From assembly GCA_900317405.1 (NCBI GenBank), contig ONGP01000004.1, positions 1 through 64,000 on the forward strand: 64,000 bases of DNA, written 5' to 3'. The position numbers were made by a program, and so were the translations under genes. The DNA is from an uncultured Prevotella sp. (GTDB lineage: Bacteria; Bacteroidota; Bacteroidia; Bacteroidales; Bacteroidaceae). Below are positions 13,306 through 23,013 of this stretch, piece after piece. The notes beneath the pieces were generated by a model. The model saw only the letters and a list, made by a program, of their open reading frames with translations. It ran no database searches and was not told the DNA's origin. Numbering within the stretch: position 1 is the first letter of the stretch; every line of letters starts with the position of its first letter.

Positions 13306-15291
13306 ATGCAGATACTGATAGCAATACTAACCCTGATGGTCATTATCATAGGAGTGATACTGAACCGCATAACGCTCTACAGCATTCGAAAGAAGACTGA
13401 GAGGGCCAGGGAAATTGCCACCATAATGGAGCATACGCTGAACGATAACAACTATGTGACCAAGCTGAGCCTGAAGGAGCGACGTGCAGATAATATGTAT
13501 GGCGACTTCCTGCCACCTGAGGGCATGTCTTACGAAGAGAGTCTGCTATACGTCCACCCTGAGGATAAGCACAATTATCAGAACTTTATGAACCGCCTGG
13601 TGCGTGGCGAGAAGTCTACTGAGACCTGCTATCGCTGGGACAAGAGCCTGAGTCTGCATCTGGGCGACTGGCACTACATGAGAGTAGTAGGTGTAGGCGA
13701 GTATGACGAGAGCGACAGCAAAGTACCACTGCACTTGTACTGCACGCTATACGACGAGACAGAACAGCGACTGCAGCAGAAGGAGGAGATGGACCTGACA
13801 GACCGCTATCGCAAGCTGTTTGAGCAGAGTATCGTAGGTCAGGCGTTCTACGACAAGGAGGGCAACCTGCTGACGGCTAATCAGAAGCTGCGCGACATAC
13901 TGAAATTCAAGGGCGAGAGCGACCCATTCTACTATCACTACACCCTGTTTGAACTGCCCACCTTCCGCTATCTGCTGCGCAAGGACGCTGTAGACGACCT
14001 GTACTTCTGCACTCAGACGGTGATATACGAGCGCGACGTGAATCTGGTATCAGAGATACGTGTGCACCCCATCTACCACGACAATCAGTTGCAGATGTTT
14101 ACACTCTACATACGCGACATAACCCAGGAGCGCGAGCTGTATCTGCAGCACAAGCGCAACCTGCAGCAGATTAATCGCACCAACAGGCACATCAAGGAGT
14201 ATGAGACTGAGCTGAAGTACCTGATGGAGAATGTAGACATGCGATTCTTCCGCACATCGTTCGAGAAGCGCGAGGTATATATGTATAAGGAGATGAGCCA
14301 GCCTGAGATGGTCTTGGGATTCAACGACGTGATAGAACGATTCATGGAAGGCGGATTTGCCCAGGAACTGCAGAACCCATTCGAGCTGCTGAAGGAGCCA
14401 AAGTCGAAACTATGCCAGATGCACTCACTATTCCACGACAGCAGCGAACTGGAGTGGAACTTCATCGACAGCGTGCCATACTATGACGAGAATGGCACCC
14501 TGACTGGCACATACGGCGTGGTGCGCAACGTGACCAAACTGATGCAGAAGCAGGAGTTGCTGAAGCAGGAAACTGAGCGCGCCAGTCAGAGCGGTATGCG
14601 CAAGAGTACGTTCCTGGCCAGCATGAGTCATGAGATACGTACGCCACTGAATGCCATCGTGGGATTCAGCGATGTGCTGGCTACACAGGATACGCCTGAG
14701 GAGCGCGAACACATACTCGATGTGATAACCACCAACTGCGACATGCTGCTGCGACTGGTGAACGACATGCTGGCACTGTCGTCGCTCGAGAATGGCGCCA
14801 TCTATATCAAGCCGGCACGACTGAACTTCACCAAGTGTTTTGCCGATGTGGCAGCATCGCTGGCCAGAAGGGTACAGAACCCACTGGTAGAATACATAGT
14901 AGACAACCCCTACCCCAAACTATACACCACGCTGGACGGCGGACGCATACAGCAGGTGATAACAAACTTTGTGACCAATGCCATCAAGTACACCCACAAG
15001 GGGCACATCAAGATAGGCTATCGCAAAGAGACACGCCACAATGCAGAGGGACTGTACATCTACTGCGAGGACACTGGCGACGGCATACCAAAGGAGCATC
15101 AGGGCAAGGTGTTCGACAAGTTTGTAAAACTGAATGACTTTGTGCAGGGCACTGGTCTGGGCCTGAATATATGTAAGGTGATAGCCGACAACTGCAAAGG
15201 CGACATCGGCGTGACATCTGAGGGCGCAGGCTGTGGATCGACATTCTGGATGTGGATTCCATGCATAGAAGAAAATGAAGAAACAACCTAA
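13306..15291 (+). CDS. PAS-domain sensor histidine kinase
   Basis: 661 residues. One N-terminal membrane helix (MQILIAILTLMVIIIGVIL) is followed by several PAS-type domains, with VGQAFYDKEGNLLTANQKL the clearest, and a complete kinase core. The core shows H-box FLASMSHEIRTPLNAIVGF with His442, N-box VTNAIKYTHKGH, G1 CEDTGDGIPKEH and G2 GTGLGLNICKVIA. No receiver domain is present. It begins 12 bases after the pseudokinase and its stop overlaps the next start by one base (TAATG). In its PAS and kinase parts it is closest to the fourth kinase (18104-20842), but it lacks that protein's periplasmic sensor. Confidence 0.95.
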   Translation: MQILIAILTLMVIIIGVILNRITLYSIRKKTERAREIATIMEHTLNDNNYVTKLSLKERRADNMYGDFLPPEGMSYEESLLYVHPEDKHNYQNFMNRLVRGEKSTETCYRWDKSLSLHLGDWHYMRVVGVGEYDESDSKVPLHLYCTLYDETEQRLQQKEEMDLTDRYRKLFEQSIVGQAFYDKEGNLLTANQKLRDILKFKGESDPFYYHYTLFELPTFRYLLRKDAVDDLYFCTQTVIYERDVNLVSEIRVHPIYHDNQLQMFTLYIRDITQERELYLQHKRNLQQINRTNRHIKEYETELKYLMENVDMRFFRTSFEKREVYMYKEMSQPEMVLGFNDVIERFMEGGFAQELQNPFELLKEPKSKLCQMHSLFHDSSELEWNFIDSVPYYDENGTLTGTYGVVRNVTKLMQKQELLKQETERASQSGMRKSTFLASMSHEIRTPLNAIVGFSDVLATQDTPEEREHILDVITTNCDMLLRLVNDMLALSSLENGAIYIKPARLNFTKCFADVAASLARRVQNPLVEYIVDNPYPKLYTTLDGGRIQQVITNFVTNAIKYTHKGHIKIGYRKETRHNAEGLYIYCEDTGDGIPKEHQGKVFDKFVKLNDFVQGTGLGLNICKVIADNCKGDIGVTSEGAGCGSTFWMWIPCIEENEETT

Positions 15292-18089
15292 TGATTATGA
15301 ATAGATATAGAATATATGCACTACTCGTGGCCTGCCAACTGGCAATAGGCAGCGCACACGCTCAACAACAACCTGAACAAACACAGGACAGCGCAGTGGT
15401 ATACACCGACAAACGACCACTGATATACGAAGACGCATGGGACCTGTGGCCATACGTATTCCTGAACGAGAACGGCGAACCTGACGGATACAACATCGAC
15501 CTGCTGAAGATGATATTCAAGGAGCTCGACATACCATACATAATACGTCTGCGTCCAACACTTGAGGCACAAAAAGACCTGAAGGAGCACAAGTCGGACC
15601 TGATGCTGCGAATGGATGCCGACTTTGCACGACACAACTCATCATACGGTCGCGCCATAGTACAGATATTTACACACAGCCTGGTACAGCCCAAGGGCAA
15701 TGGAATAAAAGCTACCACAGGCAAGGAACTGGCCCAATATCCAGTGATAGTACACGAGGGCAGTTTCAGCCATCACCTGCTGATGGAAAACCAGTGGGCT
15801 AAGGAGATAATCCCCTTCGACGACATGAAGGAAGCCATAAAGCGAGTAAGTACTGAAGGCAAGGGTACAATACTATGGAACTCGATGTCGCTGAAATGGC
15901 TGATGACAAAGTATCGTACAGACAATCTGGAGATTACACCATTCGAGTTTCCCTATGGCGAGTACAAGTTCTTCTCGAACGACCAGCATCTGCTGAACCA
16001 GCTTGACAGCGTGTACTCGTATCTGCGAGCCAACGACCGACTGACAGCGATACAGAACAAGTGGTTCTATCCTGAGCGACAGGAGAGTGGTATACCTGCG
16101 TGGGTATGGGATATGGTGCAGTGGGGATTGCTGATAGGTATAGCACTGATAGTTTACTACACATTCTTCAAACTGCGCGAGCGCAAGATGAAGAGACAGA
16201 TTGCAAAGGAAAACGAGCGCCTGTCGCTGATAATACGTACCAGTAACGTGCAGTTCTGTACATATAATGTAGAGACGCAGCACTTTGTAACCATGGACTC
16301 ATCAGGCAATCCTGAGCGATCGTACTCGCTGATAGAGTTTTCGCATAGGTTTGAGCCGTCAGACTTTAATGAAGTGACACAGGCTCTGCAAAACATAATA
16401 GATGGCAAGCAGGCCAATGCCACGCTGCAGATAAGGGAGTACGACAACGACCTGATACACTACAGCAACTACACAGCCAACCTGACAGTGCTACGCAAGG
16501 ACAGACACGGCAAGCCACTGATAATCATCATATCAAAGAGCGACACCAGTCAGGACCATCTGCGACAGGAGCAGACCAAGGAGTCGATGCTGAGATACCA
16601 GTCGCTGTTCAACTCAGCCCTGGTGGATATGGTGTACTACAATTCAGAAGGCTACATCACTGACATGAACTCCAAATCGCTGGAGTCTACAAATGTCAAC
16701 ATCGAGTGGATACGCAAGCAGAAAATACACCTGCGCGACGTGCTGGGCATACCTGACCTCGATATCGACAAACTGGAATACTTCTATGCCACACAGCTAT
16801 TCAAATCGCCAGACGATGAACGTCCACTCAACAAAATACTGAAACGTGAAAAGCTATACTATGAACTGCAGATAATACCTATACGCGATAAGTATGGCAA
16901 TCGCATAGGATTCTATGGTTCAGGCCGCAACGTGACTGAGGCTGCCAACTGGTATCTGAAGGTTAAGAAGAACTCGAACGAGTTGCAGGAGATAAAGGAC
17001 GAAGTGACCACCTATGTGCACAACATCGACTATGTGCTGCAGGTGGGAGGTGTAAGTCTGGCACGCTACAATCTCGACACACATATACTTACAGTGTTCA
17101 GCGAGGTAGGCAAGGCCAGATACACAATGACACAGACCAGAGCCCTGTCGTTTGTCGACAGCTCGTCAGAGAAACAAGCCCTGCGCGTGCTCAACAAGAT
17201 GGACAATCACCAGAGAGGAAGTATGCAGGCAGAGATAAAGACATGCATACGCAGACGCGATGGCATGCCACTGCATCTGTCAGTAAACTTTGTACCAACA
17301 TCGAAGGAAGGCGACTTCACAGAATACTTCGGCCTGATACGTGACATCAGCGACATTAAGGCTGTAGAAGAGAAACTGGCGCAGGAGTCAGTACGCGCAC
17401 AAGAGGTTGAGACAGTGAAGAATGCATTCCTGCACAACATGAGCCATGAGATACGTACACCACTCAACACCGTCGTAGGATTCTCAGAGCTATTCGAGAT
17501 GGAGCACTCGGCCGAGGACGAGGCTGTGTTTATCAATGAGATAAAGGAGAACTCAGCATCGCTGCTCAAACTTATCAACGACATTCTGTTCCTGTCGCGT
17601 CTGGATGCTGGCATGATCAACATATCGCCACAGCCAGTAGACTTTGCCAGCCTATTCGCAGGTCGCTGCGCATCAGTATGGGACAACCACAAGATAGAAG
17701 GTGTGAACTACATGATCCAGAGTCCCTACAAACGACTGGTGATTGAGATAGACGAGCCACACATATCGATGATAATCAACAAGATACTGACCAACGCCAT
17801 ACAGTACACCACCAAGGGCTACGTGTTGGCACGATATGACTATATAGCCGACCGCTTGATAGTATCAATAGAGGATACAGGCTGCGGCATAAATCAGGAG
17901 GCAATAGGTAATATCTTTGGCCGATTTGTTACAGGCGCCAACAGCGGCTCTGGACTGGGACTGAGCATAAGCCATGAGCTGGTAAACCACATGGACGGCA
18001 AGATAGAGTTGACATCGACTGAAGGCAAGGGTACCACAGTATGGTTCTCGATACCATGTAAGATGATAGAAATGGAACGCAACCAATAA
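15291..18089 (+). CDS. Histidine kinase with periplasmic solute-binding sensor (A')
   Basis: 932 residues. A signal peptide (IYALLVACQLAIGSAHA) precedes an SBP_bac_3-like periplasmic domain (residues ~35-260; FLNENGEPDGYNIDLLKMIF is typical), so it is expected to sense an amino-acid-like or other small ligand, as in BvgS/EvgS-type kinases. A membrane helix lies near 270-290 (GLLIGIALIVYYTFF), then PAS domains (ALVDMVYYNSEGYITDMNS) and a complete core: FLHNMSHEIRTPLN with His719, LTNAIQYTTKGY and EDTGCGINQ. Met3 at 15297 is an alternative start. It pairs with the fourth kinase and mirrors the first, degenerate one. Confidence 0.95.
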   Translation: MIMNRYRIYALLVACQLAIGSAHAQQQPEQTQDSAVVYTDKRPLIYEDAWDLWPYVFLNENGEPDGYNIDLLKMIFKELDIPYIIRLRPTLEAQKDLKEHKSDLMLRMDADFARHNSSYGRAIVQIFTHSLVQPKGNGIKATTGKELAQYPVIVHEGSFSHHLLMENQWAKEIIPFDDMKEAIKRVSTEGKGTILWNSMSLKWLMTKYRTDNLEITPFEFPYGEYKFFSNDQHLLNQLDSVYSYLRANDRLTAIQNKWFYPERQESGIPAWVWDMVQWGLLIGIALIVYYTFFKLRERKMKRQIAKENERLSLIIRTSNVQFCTYNVETQHFVTMDSSGNPERSYSLIEFSHRFEPSDFNEVTQALQNIIDGKQANATLQIREYDNDLIHYSNYTANLTVLRKDRHGKPLIIIISKSDTSQDHLRQEQTKESMLRYQSLFNSALVDMVYYNSEGYITDMNSKSLESTNVNIEWIRKQKIHLRDVLGIPDLDIDKLEYFYATQLFKSPDDERPLNKILKREKLYYELQIIPIRDKYGNRIGFYGSGRNVTEAANWYLKVKKNSNELQEIKDEVTTYVHNIDYVLQVGGVSLARYNLDTHILTVFSEVGKARYTMTQTRALSFVDSSSEKQALRVLNKMDNHQRGSMQAEIKTCIRRRDGMPLHLSVNFVPTSKEGDFTEYFGLIRDISDIKAVEEKLAQESVRAQEVETVKNAFLHNMSHEIRTPLNTVVGFSELFEMEHSAEDEAVFINEIKENSASLLKLINDILFLSRLDAGMINISPQPVDFASLFAGRCASVWDNHKIEGVNYMIQSPYKRLVIEIDEPHISMIINKILTNAIQYTTKGYVLARYDYIADRLIVSIEDTGCGINQEAIGNIFGRFVTGANSGSGLGLSISHELVNHMDGKIELTSTEGKGTTVWFSIPCKMIEMERNQ

Positions 18090-18103
18090 TAACACTAAAG
18101 ATT

Positions 18104-20842
18104 ATGATGATCAAGAAGATATATATACTAGCCATTATAAGTATGCTGGCACTGTGCCATACCCACAGCGCCAAGGCAGAATATCTGCGTGAATATACCA
18201 AGGAGAAACCACTTGTAATCGTGGCCGACTGGGAGTTTCCTCCATACGAGTTCAGAAACGATATGGGCGAACCAGACGGATATAACGTTGAAGTGCTCGA
18301 CGCCATACTGGCCAAGCTTGACATACCCCACTATTACGTGATGAAGGAGTGGTATCTGGCCACACAGACATTCGACAACCGTGAGGCCGACCTGATACAC
18401 GTGCTGAAGTTTAAGTACGACAAGCCCCCCTACTTCTACACTCAAAACATGATAACATATTATAATGTGAGAGCTGTACGACTGAGGAGCACTCGCCCGC
18501 TGAAGCACATCAGCCAGCTGGGCCCTGGCGACACGCTGACACTGAAGAAGAACGACTATGTAGACCTGAAGATATCAGAACGCAAAGACAAGAACTTTAC
18601 AGTAGAATATCACTCGCCACGCGAGGCACTGATGGGCATACGCAGCGGCAAGTACAAGTACTACATGTGGGGCGAACAGCCACTGAAGCAGAAGGTGAAG
18701 GAGCTGGGACTCGACGGCATAGAGTTTGACGATACAGACATGCCATCAGGCGAGCTGCGCATAGTAGGATACGACAAGGAGCTGATACAGGCCATCGACG
18801 ACATGTATGCACGACTGGAACAGGCAGGCGACATACAGAAGATACGCGACAAGTGGTTCCACCCAGAGCGTGTACACAACGACGCATCGCCCATGGCACT
18901 CATCCTGCTGATAGCCATCGCCATGGCTGCCATCGTGATAATACTGTTCAGCCATATGATGCGCGTTAGGGTTAAGAAGGCCGTAGAGCAGTCTATCGAC
19001 ATCAACCAGATGATGACTCAGGCACTGCGCTCAGGAAACTTCTATGTGATAGAAAACGATCTTGAGACCAAACGCATACGCAATACCTATGGCGACATGC
19101 TGCCCAAGGACGGACTGAGCATCGAACAGTTTATGGACCGTCTGCCCAATGAAGAGAAAGATAACTATAAAGAAGCCATGGAACAGATGGCACGTGGTGA
19201 GAAGGATCTGGGATCACTGAGGCGCCGATTCAACAAAGGCACTGACAAGGAACCAGACTGGCGCTGGCTTGAGGGACACGCTGTGGTGGAATATCAGGAC
19301 GGCAAGCCACGCTACGTCATCACATCGTTCAGAGACTATACCCACGAGATACTGGAGGAGCGAATGAACGAGGATATAGCCAGTAAGTATCAGAACATGT
19401 TCGACAATGGCCTTATCGCCATGTCGTTCTACGACAAGAGCGGAGCACTCATCAACGTAAACCGTCGTATGAGCGAGCTGTGCGAGTTTGACAAGGATGG
19501 CGAAGAGTACTTCCGCAAGATGAACCTGTTTGACGTGCCACTGATTAAGGGCCAGTATACCAAGAACGACGATGAGCCGTTCCATGTATGCCAGCGCATG
19601 TTCTATCCAGAGATAGGCATCTACAAGTATATCGAGATAAAGGTATTCCCAACGTTCGACGAAGAGGGCAAACTGCAGTTCTACGTTACTACAGCACGCG
19701 ATATGACTGCAGAGCGCAGCCTGTATCTGGAGCAGGACAAGCACGACAAAGAACTGAGTAAAGCTACCAGCGATATCAAACTGTATGAGGAGCAACTGGG
19801 ATATCTGCTTGATACATGTAAGATGTTTGTGTGGACACTCGACGTGAAAGAGCGACTCATCCACTTCAGCTATAGCGGCCGAAAGACTGACTACACCAAG
19901 TCGCTGGAAGAGTTCTTTGGAGGTGTTACTGATGAGTTTAGCGCAACAGCACTAAAGGACGCAATGGAAACTATTGCTAATGCAAGGGAATACAACAAGA
20001 CCATCCACATCAAATACACCTTCATCAACCCTAGTCCAGTATGGTATGCCATTAGCGGTATTCCTGATATTGATGAAAATGGAAATGTGTATAAGTATTT
20101 TGGTGTGGCGCGTAACATTGATGCCCTGATGGAAGCACAGCAGCGACTGAAGGACGAGACCCAGCGCGCTGAGGAGAGTGGTAAGATGAAGGCTGCATTC
20201 CTGGCCAACATGACACATGAGATACGCACACCACTGAATGCCATCGTAGGATTCAGCGATCTGCTGCCTGTGGTCGAAAATCATGACGAGCGCATGGAGT
20301 TCATTCGCATCATTCGCAACAACTGCGACATGCTGATGCGACTGATCAATGATATCCTTGAGGCATCGAACGTAGGACAGTCGCTTGCCATACAGCCAGA
20401 GGAGGTTGACTTTGCCAAGGTGTTCGACGATATCTGTCAGACACTACAGCAGCGTGTAGACGAAGCTGGCGTGCTGTTTATCAAAGACAATCCATACGAC
20501 ACGTATACAGCCACAATCGACAAGGGACGCATACAGCAGGTGCTGACAAACTTTACCACCAATGCTATCAAGTACACCCACGAGGGCCACATCAAGGTGG
20601 GTTATCGTGAGCAGGATGGCGGCATATACTTCTACTGCGAAGACACTGGCGCTGGTATACCTAAGGACAAGCAGGCTGCAGTGTTCGAGCGATTTGTAAA
20701 GCTGAACGACTTTGTACAGGGCACTGGTCTTGGTCTTAGCATCTGTAAGGCCATAGCAGAGCGCTGCGAAGGAAAGATAGGTGTTACGTCAGAAGGCGAA
20801 GGTCATGGATCTACCTTCTGGATGTGGATACCAAAGAAATAG
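18104..20842 (+). CDS. Histidine kinase with periplasmic solute-binding sensor (B')
   Basis: 912 residues. The signal peptide IYILAIISMLALCHTHSAKA is followed by an SBP_bac_3-like sensor (residues ~30-255; VADWEFPPYEFRNDMGEPDG). A membrane helix at ~267-287 (MALILLIAIAMAAIVIILF) leads to PAS domains (GLIAMSFYDKSGALINVNR). The kinase core is complete: FLANMTHEIRTPLNAIVGF with His705, TTNAIKYTHEGH and EDTGAGIPKDK, GTGLGLSICKAIA. No receiver or output domain is present. It starts 14 bases after the third kinase and closes the four-gene operon, followed by a strong terminator. Its closest relative in the window is the second kinase (13306-15291). Confidence 0.95.
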   Translation: MMIKKIYILAIISMLALCHTHSAKAEYLREYTKEKPLVIVADWEFPPYEFRNDMGEPDGYNVEVLDAILAKLDIPHYYVMKEWYLATQTFDNREADLIHVLKFKYDKPPYFYTQNMITYYNVRAVRLRSTRPLKHISQLGPGDTLTLKKNDYVDLKISERKDKNFTVEYHSPREALMGIRSGKYKYYMWGEQPLKQKVKELGLDGIEFDDTDMPSGELRIVGYDKELIQAIDDMYARLEQAGDIQKIRDKWFHPERVHNDASPMALILLIAIAMAAIVIILFSHMMRVRVKKAVEQSIDINQMMTQALRSGNFYVIENDLETKRIRNTYGDMLPKDGLSIEQFMDRLPNEEKDNYKEAMEQMARGEKDLGSLRRRFNKGTDKEPDWRWLEGHAVVEYQDGKPRYVITSFRDYTHEILEERMNEDIASKYQNMFDNGLIAMSFYDKSGALINVNRRMSELCEFDKDGEEYFRKMNLFDVPLIKGQYTKNDDEPFHVCQRMFYPEIGIYKYIEIKVFPTFDEEGKLQFYVTTARDMTAERSLYLEQDKHDKELSKATSDIKLYEEQLGYLLDTCKMFVWTLDVKERLIHFSYSGRKTDYTKSLEEFFGGVTDEFSATALKDAMETIANAREYNKTIHIKYTFINPSPVWYAISGIPDIDENGNVYKYFGVARNIDALMEAQQRLKDETQRAEESGKMKAAFLANMTHEIRTPLNAIVGFSDLLPVVENHDERMEFIRIIRNNCDMLMRLINDILEASNVGQSLAIQPEEVDFAKVFDDICQTLQQRVDEAGVLFIKDNPYDTYTATIDKGRIQQVLTNFTTNAIKYTHEGHIKVGYREQDGGIYFYCEDTGAGIPKDKQAAVFERFVKLNDFVQGTGLGLSICKAIAERCEGKIGVTSEGEGHGSTFWMWIPKK

Positions 20843-20852
20843 AAACAAAAAG

Positions 20853-20876
20853 CCCTCGCAAAACTGCGAGGGTTTT
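20853..20876. terminator. Bidirectional terminator
   Basis: CCCTCGCA (20853-20860) and TGCGAGGG (20865-20872) form a perfect 8-bp stem with AAAC loop, an A-tract before and TTTT after. It separates the convergent kinase operon and the antiporter gene. Confidence 0.9.
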
Positions 20877-20884
20877 CTGATTAT

Positions 20885-22216
20885 TTAGAAGAGCAACATT
20901 CGCTCAAAATAGTACGTTATCATACCTGCGATATAACCTGCAAAGGCTACCCAGGTAATCTTCTTCATATACCATCCAAAGGTAATCTTCTCAAGACCCA
21001 TTACCACTACACCAGCAGCAGAGCCGATGATGAGCATTGAGCCGCCCACACCAGCACAGTAGGCCAGCAACTGCCAGAAGATACCATCGATAGCCATATC
21101 GCCAGCAGCAGCTACAGGATACATACCCATGCAACCTGCCACCAGAGGCACATTATCAACGATAGACGACAGCACACCAATAATACCTGTTACAAGGAAG
21201 TGATTGCCCTCGAATGTGGTATCGAGCACGCCACCCAGCATGGTCAGCACGCCAATCTCCTGCAGCACTGCTACTGCCATCAGGATACCAAGGAAGAACA
21301 TGATGGTAGAAAGGTCGATCTTTGACAGCAAGTCGCTTACACGCTTTGCCATTGTATCATCGTCAGAGGTGTTATGGTGGAAAATCTCAGTAACAGTCCA
21401 CAGCAGACCAAGAACCAGCAGGATGCCCATGAATGGAGGCAGGTGGGTGATGGTCTTGAAGATGGGCACAAAGCACAGACCGCCTACACCAAGCCAGAAG
21501 ATGATGTCGCGCTGCGACTTAGTGAATGTGCTAACATCGGCCTTAGGCAGATTCTGCTCCTTATCAAACTTGCCCTTGAGCTGGTACTGCAGTATAAATG
21601 CAGGTACAAGCATAGATATGAGCGATGGAACAAATATCTCTGTAAGCACACCCTGAGTGGTGATTACGCCCTTAATCCAGAGCATGATGGTGGTAACGTC
21701 GCCAATGGGCGAGAAGGCGCCTCCTGAATTGGCTGATATCACAACCAGCGCAGCATAGATAAGACGGTCCTGACGACTCTGCACCAACTTGCGCAGCACC
21801 ATAATCATTACGATACTGGTGGTGAGATTGTCGAGGATGGCCGACAGGAAGAAGGTCATAAAGGCCATTCGCCACATAAGTTTGCGCTTAGAGCGAGTCT
21901 TCAGCGTGTCGCGCACAAAGTTGAAACCACCATTTGAGTCCACGATTTCTACGATGGTCATGGCTCCCATCAGGAAGAAGAGTGTACCTGCAGCATCGCC
22001 CAGATGGTGCTCGATAACCTCAGAGATGTGATGCATCACATCGCCACCCAGAATGCCTGGATAGAACGAAAATGGATCGAGCATGAGCAGTGTCCAGCAC
22101 AGCACACACATCAGCAGCGCAATAGCTGCCTTGTTCACTTTCGTCAGGCTCTCAAGCGCTATACAGAGATAGCCTATACAGAACACTGTGACAATAAGAA
22201 TTGCTAATGTTGACAT
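20885..22216 (-). CDS. nhaD: NhaD-type sodium/proton antiporter
   Basis: A 443-residue inner-membrane protein of the ArsB/NhaD ion-transporter superfamily with about a dozen hydrophobic segments. Recognisable parts are HHLGDAAGTLFFLMGAMTIVE, LSAILDNLTTSIVM, ANSGGAFSPIGDVTTIML and VDNVPLVAGCMGMYP; the Asn/Asp-Thr-Thr and SP-G-D-TT motifs are characteristic of NhaD. It would export Na+ (or Li+) in exchange for protons. The start at 22216 (MSTLAILIV) is chosen because the promoter at 22261-22292 lies inside the longer frame. Confidence 0.9.
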   Translation of the reverse strand: MSTLAILIVTVFCIGYLCIALESLTKVNKAAIALLMCVLCWTLLMLDPFSFYPGILGGDVMHHISEVIEHHLGDAAGTLFFLMGAMTIVEIVDSNGGFNFVRDTLKTRSKRKLMWRMAFMTFFLSAILDNLTTSIVMIMVLRKLVQSRQDRLIYAALVVISANSGGAFSPIGDVTTIMLWIKGVITTQGVLTEIFVPSLISMLVPAFILQYQLKGKFDKEQNLPKADVSTFTKSQRDIIFWLGVGGLCFVPIFKTITHLPPFMGILLVLGLLWTVTEIFHHNTSDDDTMAKRVSDLLSKIDLSTIMFFLGILMAVAVLQEIGVLTMLGGVLDTTFEGNHFLVTGIIGVLSSIVDNVPLVAGCMGMYPVAAAGDMAIDGIFWQLLAYCAGVGGSMLIIGSAAGVVVMGLEKITFGWYMKKITWVAFAGYIAGMITYYFERMLLF

Positions 22217-22260
22217 TTGAATTTGATACTTTATTTTATTAATTAATTTGAATTTGGCTG

Positions 22261-22292
22261 CAAAGGTACGAATAAGTGAGGGAAATACCAAA
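22261..22292 (-). promoter_or_regulatory. Promoter of nhaD
   Basis: On the minus strand, TTTG (22292-22289) and TACCTTTG (22268-22261) are 20 bases apart, giving a leader of about 40 bases. Confidence 0.85.
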
Positions 22293-22328
22293 TTAAATCA
22301 GGGTTAAATCCAAATAAAAGTTGAAAAG

Positions 22329-22360
22329 TTTGCTGCTTACCAAAAAAGTTTGTATATTTG
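22329..22360 (+). promoter_or_regulatory. Promoter of the 22370 gene
   Basis: TTTG (22329-22332) and TATATTTG (22353-22360) are 20 bases apart. The -33 elements of this promoter and of nhaD are about 37 bases apart, back to back. Confidence 0.85.
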
Positions 22361-22369
22361 CAGTCCGAT

Positions 22370-22975
22370 ATGAACAATGAACTTAATAAAGAAGTAAAAT
22401 GGAGCGCAAACGTGGTCCTGGCTGACGCTGACTACGTTGATACTGTTGCGTTTAACCTCATCGTGAACTTTGAGAGGATGATAGGACGCCGCATACCACA
22501 GGCCGACATAGCCAAGTGGCTGGACTGCATAGCACTGGATGGCGGCATAAGGGATGGCGAGAACGAGATACAGGTGATACTGATACACAATAAGGACAAG
22601 CAGCAGATGGACAACTTTGTGCCAGGTAACTATGCCAGCGACCTGACAGGCAAGGCATTCAAGGACCATCTGGGCGAGTTTACCATCAACTCCTACCACA
22701 CTGAGGGACTGGCCAAGAGCGGCGATTTCTTTGGCGAGGTGCTGGAGTTGGTATTGGCACAGAAGGACGTGAAGCGACTGATGGTGATACCAAACGCAGA
22801 AGATGCCTCTATATATAATAATGTACGCGAGGTACTGCGCAAGGCTGATGATGACGAAAAACGTGTGACAGTGTTCACCATGCAACCCTCTGCAGGCGGC
22901 AACTATCGCCAGGAAATCCTAGGCTACTCGCTGATGGCAGCCCTGGGTATTAAAGCCGATGAGATTAAGGATTAA
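22370..22975 (+). CDS. Conserved Bacteroidota protein of unknown function
   Basis: A 201-residue soluble protein, no signal peptide. It resembles the DUF6621 group as I recall it, with low certainty on the number. It reads as an alpha/beta fold: VVLADADYVDTVAFNLIVNF, CIALDGGIRDGENEIQVILI, then an acidic LRKADDDEKRVTVFTMQ strand. ATG at 22370 is preferred over 22358 because the -7 box ends at 22360. It is 38 bases upstream of the carboxynorspermidine dehydrogenase-like gene in the same direction and may be co-transcribed with it, but no functional link is visible. Confidence 0.7.
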   Translation: MNNELNKEVKWSANVVLADADYVDTVAFNLIVNFERMIGRRIPQADIAKWLDCIALDGGIRDGENEIQVILIHNKDKQQMDNFVPGNYASDLTGKAFKDHLGEFTINSYHTEGLAKSGDFFGEVLELVLAQKDVKRLMVIPNAEDASIYNNVREVLRKADDDEKRVTVFTMQPSAGGNYRQEILGYSLMAALGIKADEIKD

Positions 22976-23013
22976 AGAATTGAAAGATTGAAGAATTAAA
23001 ATATTTATAGACT

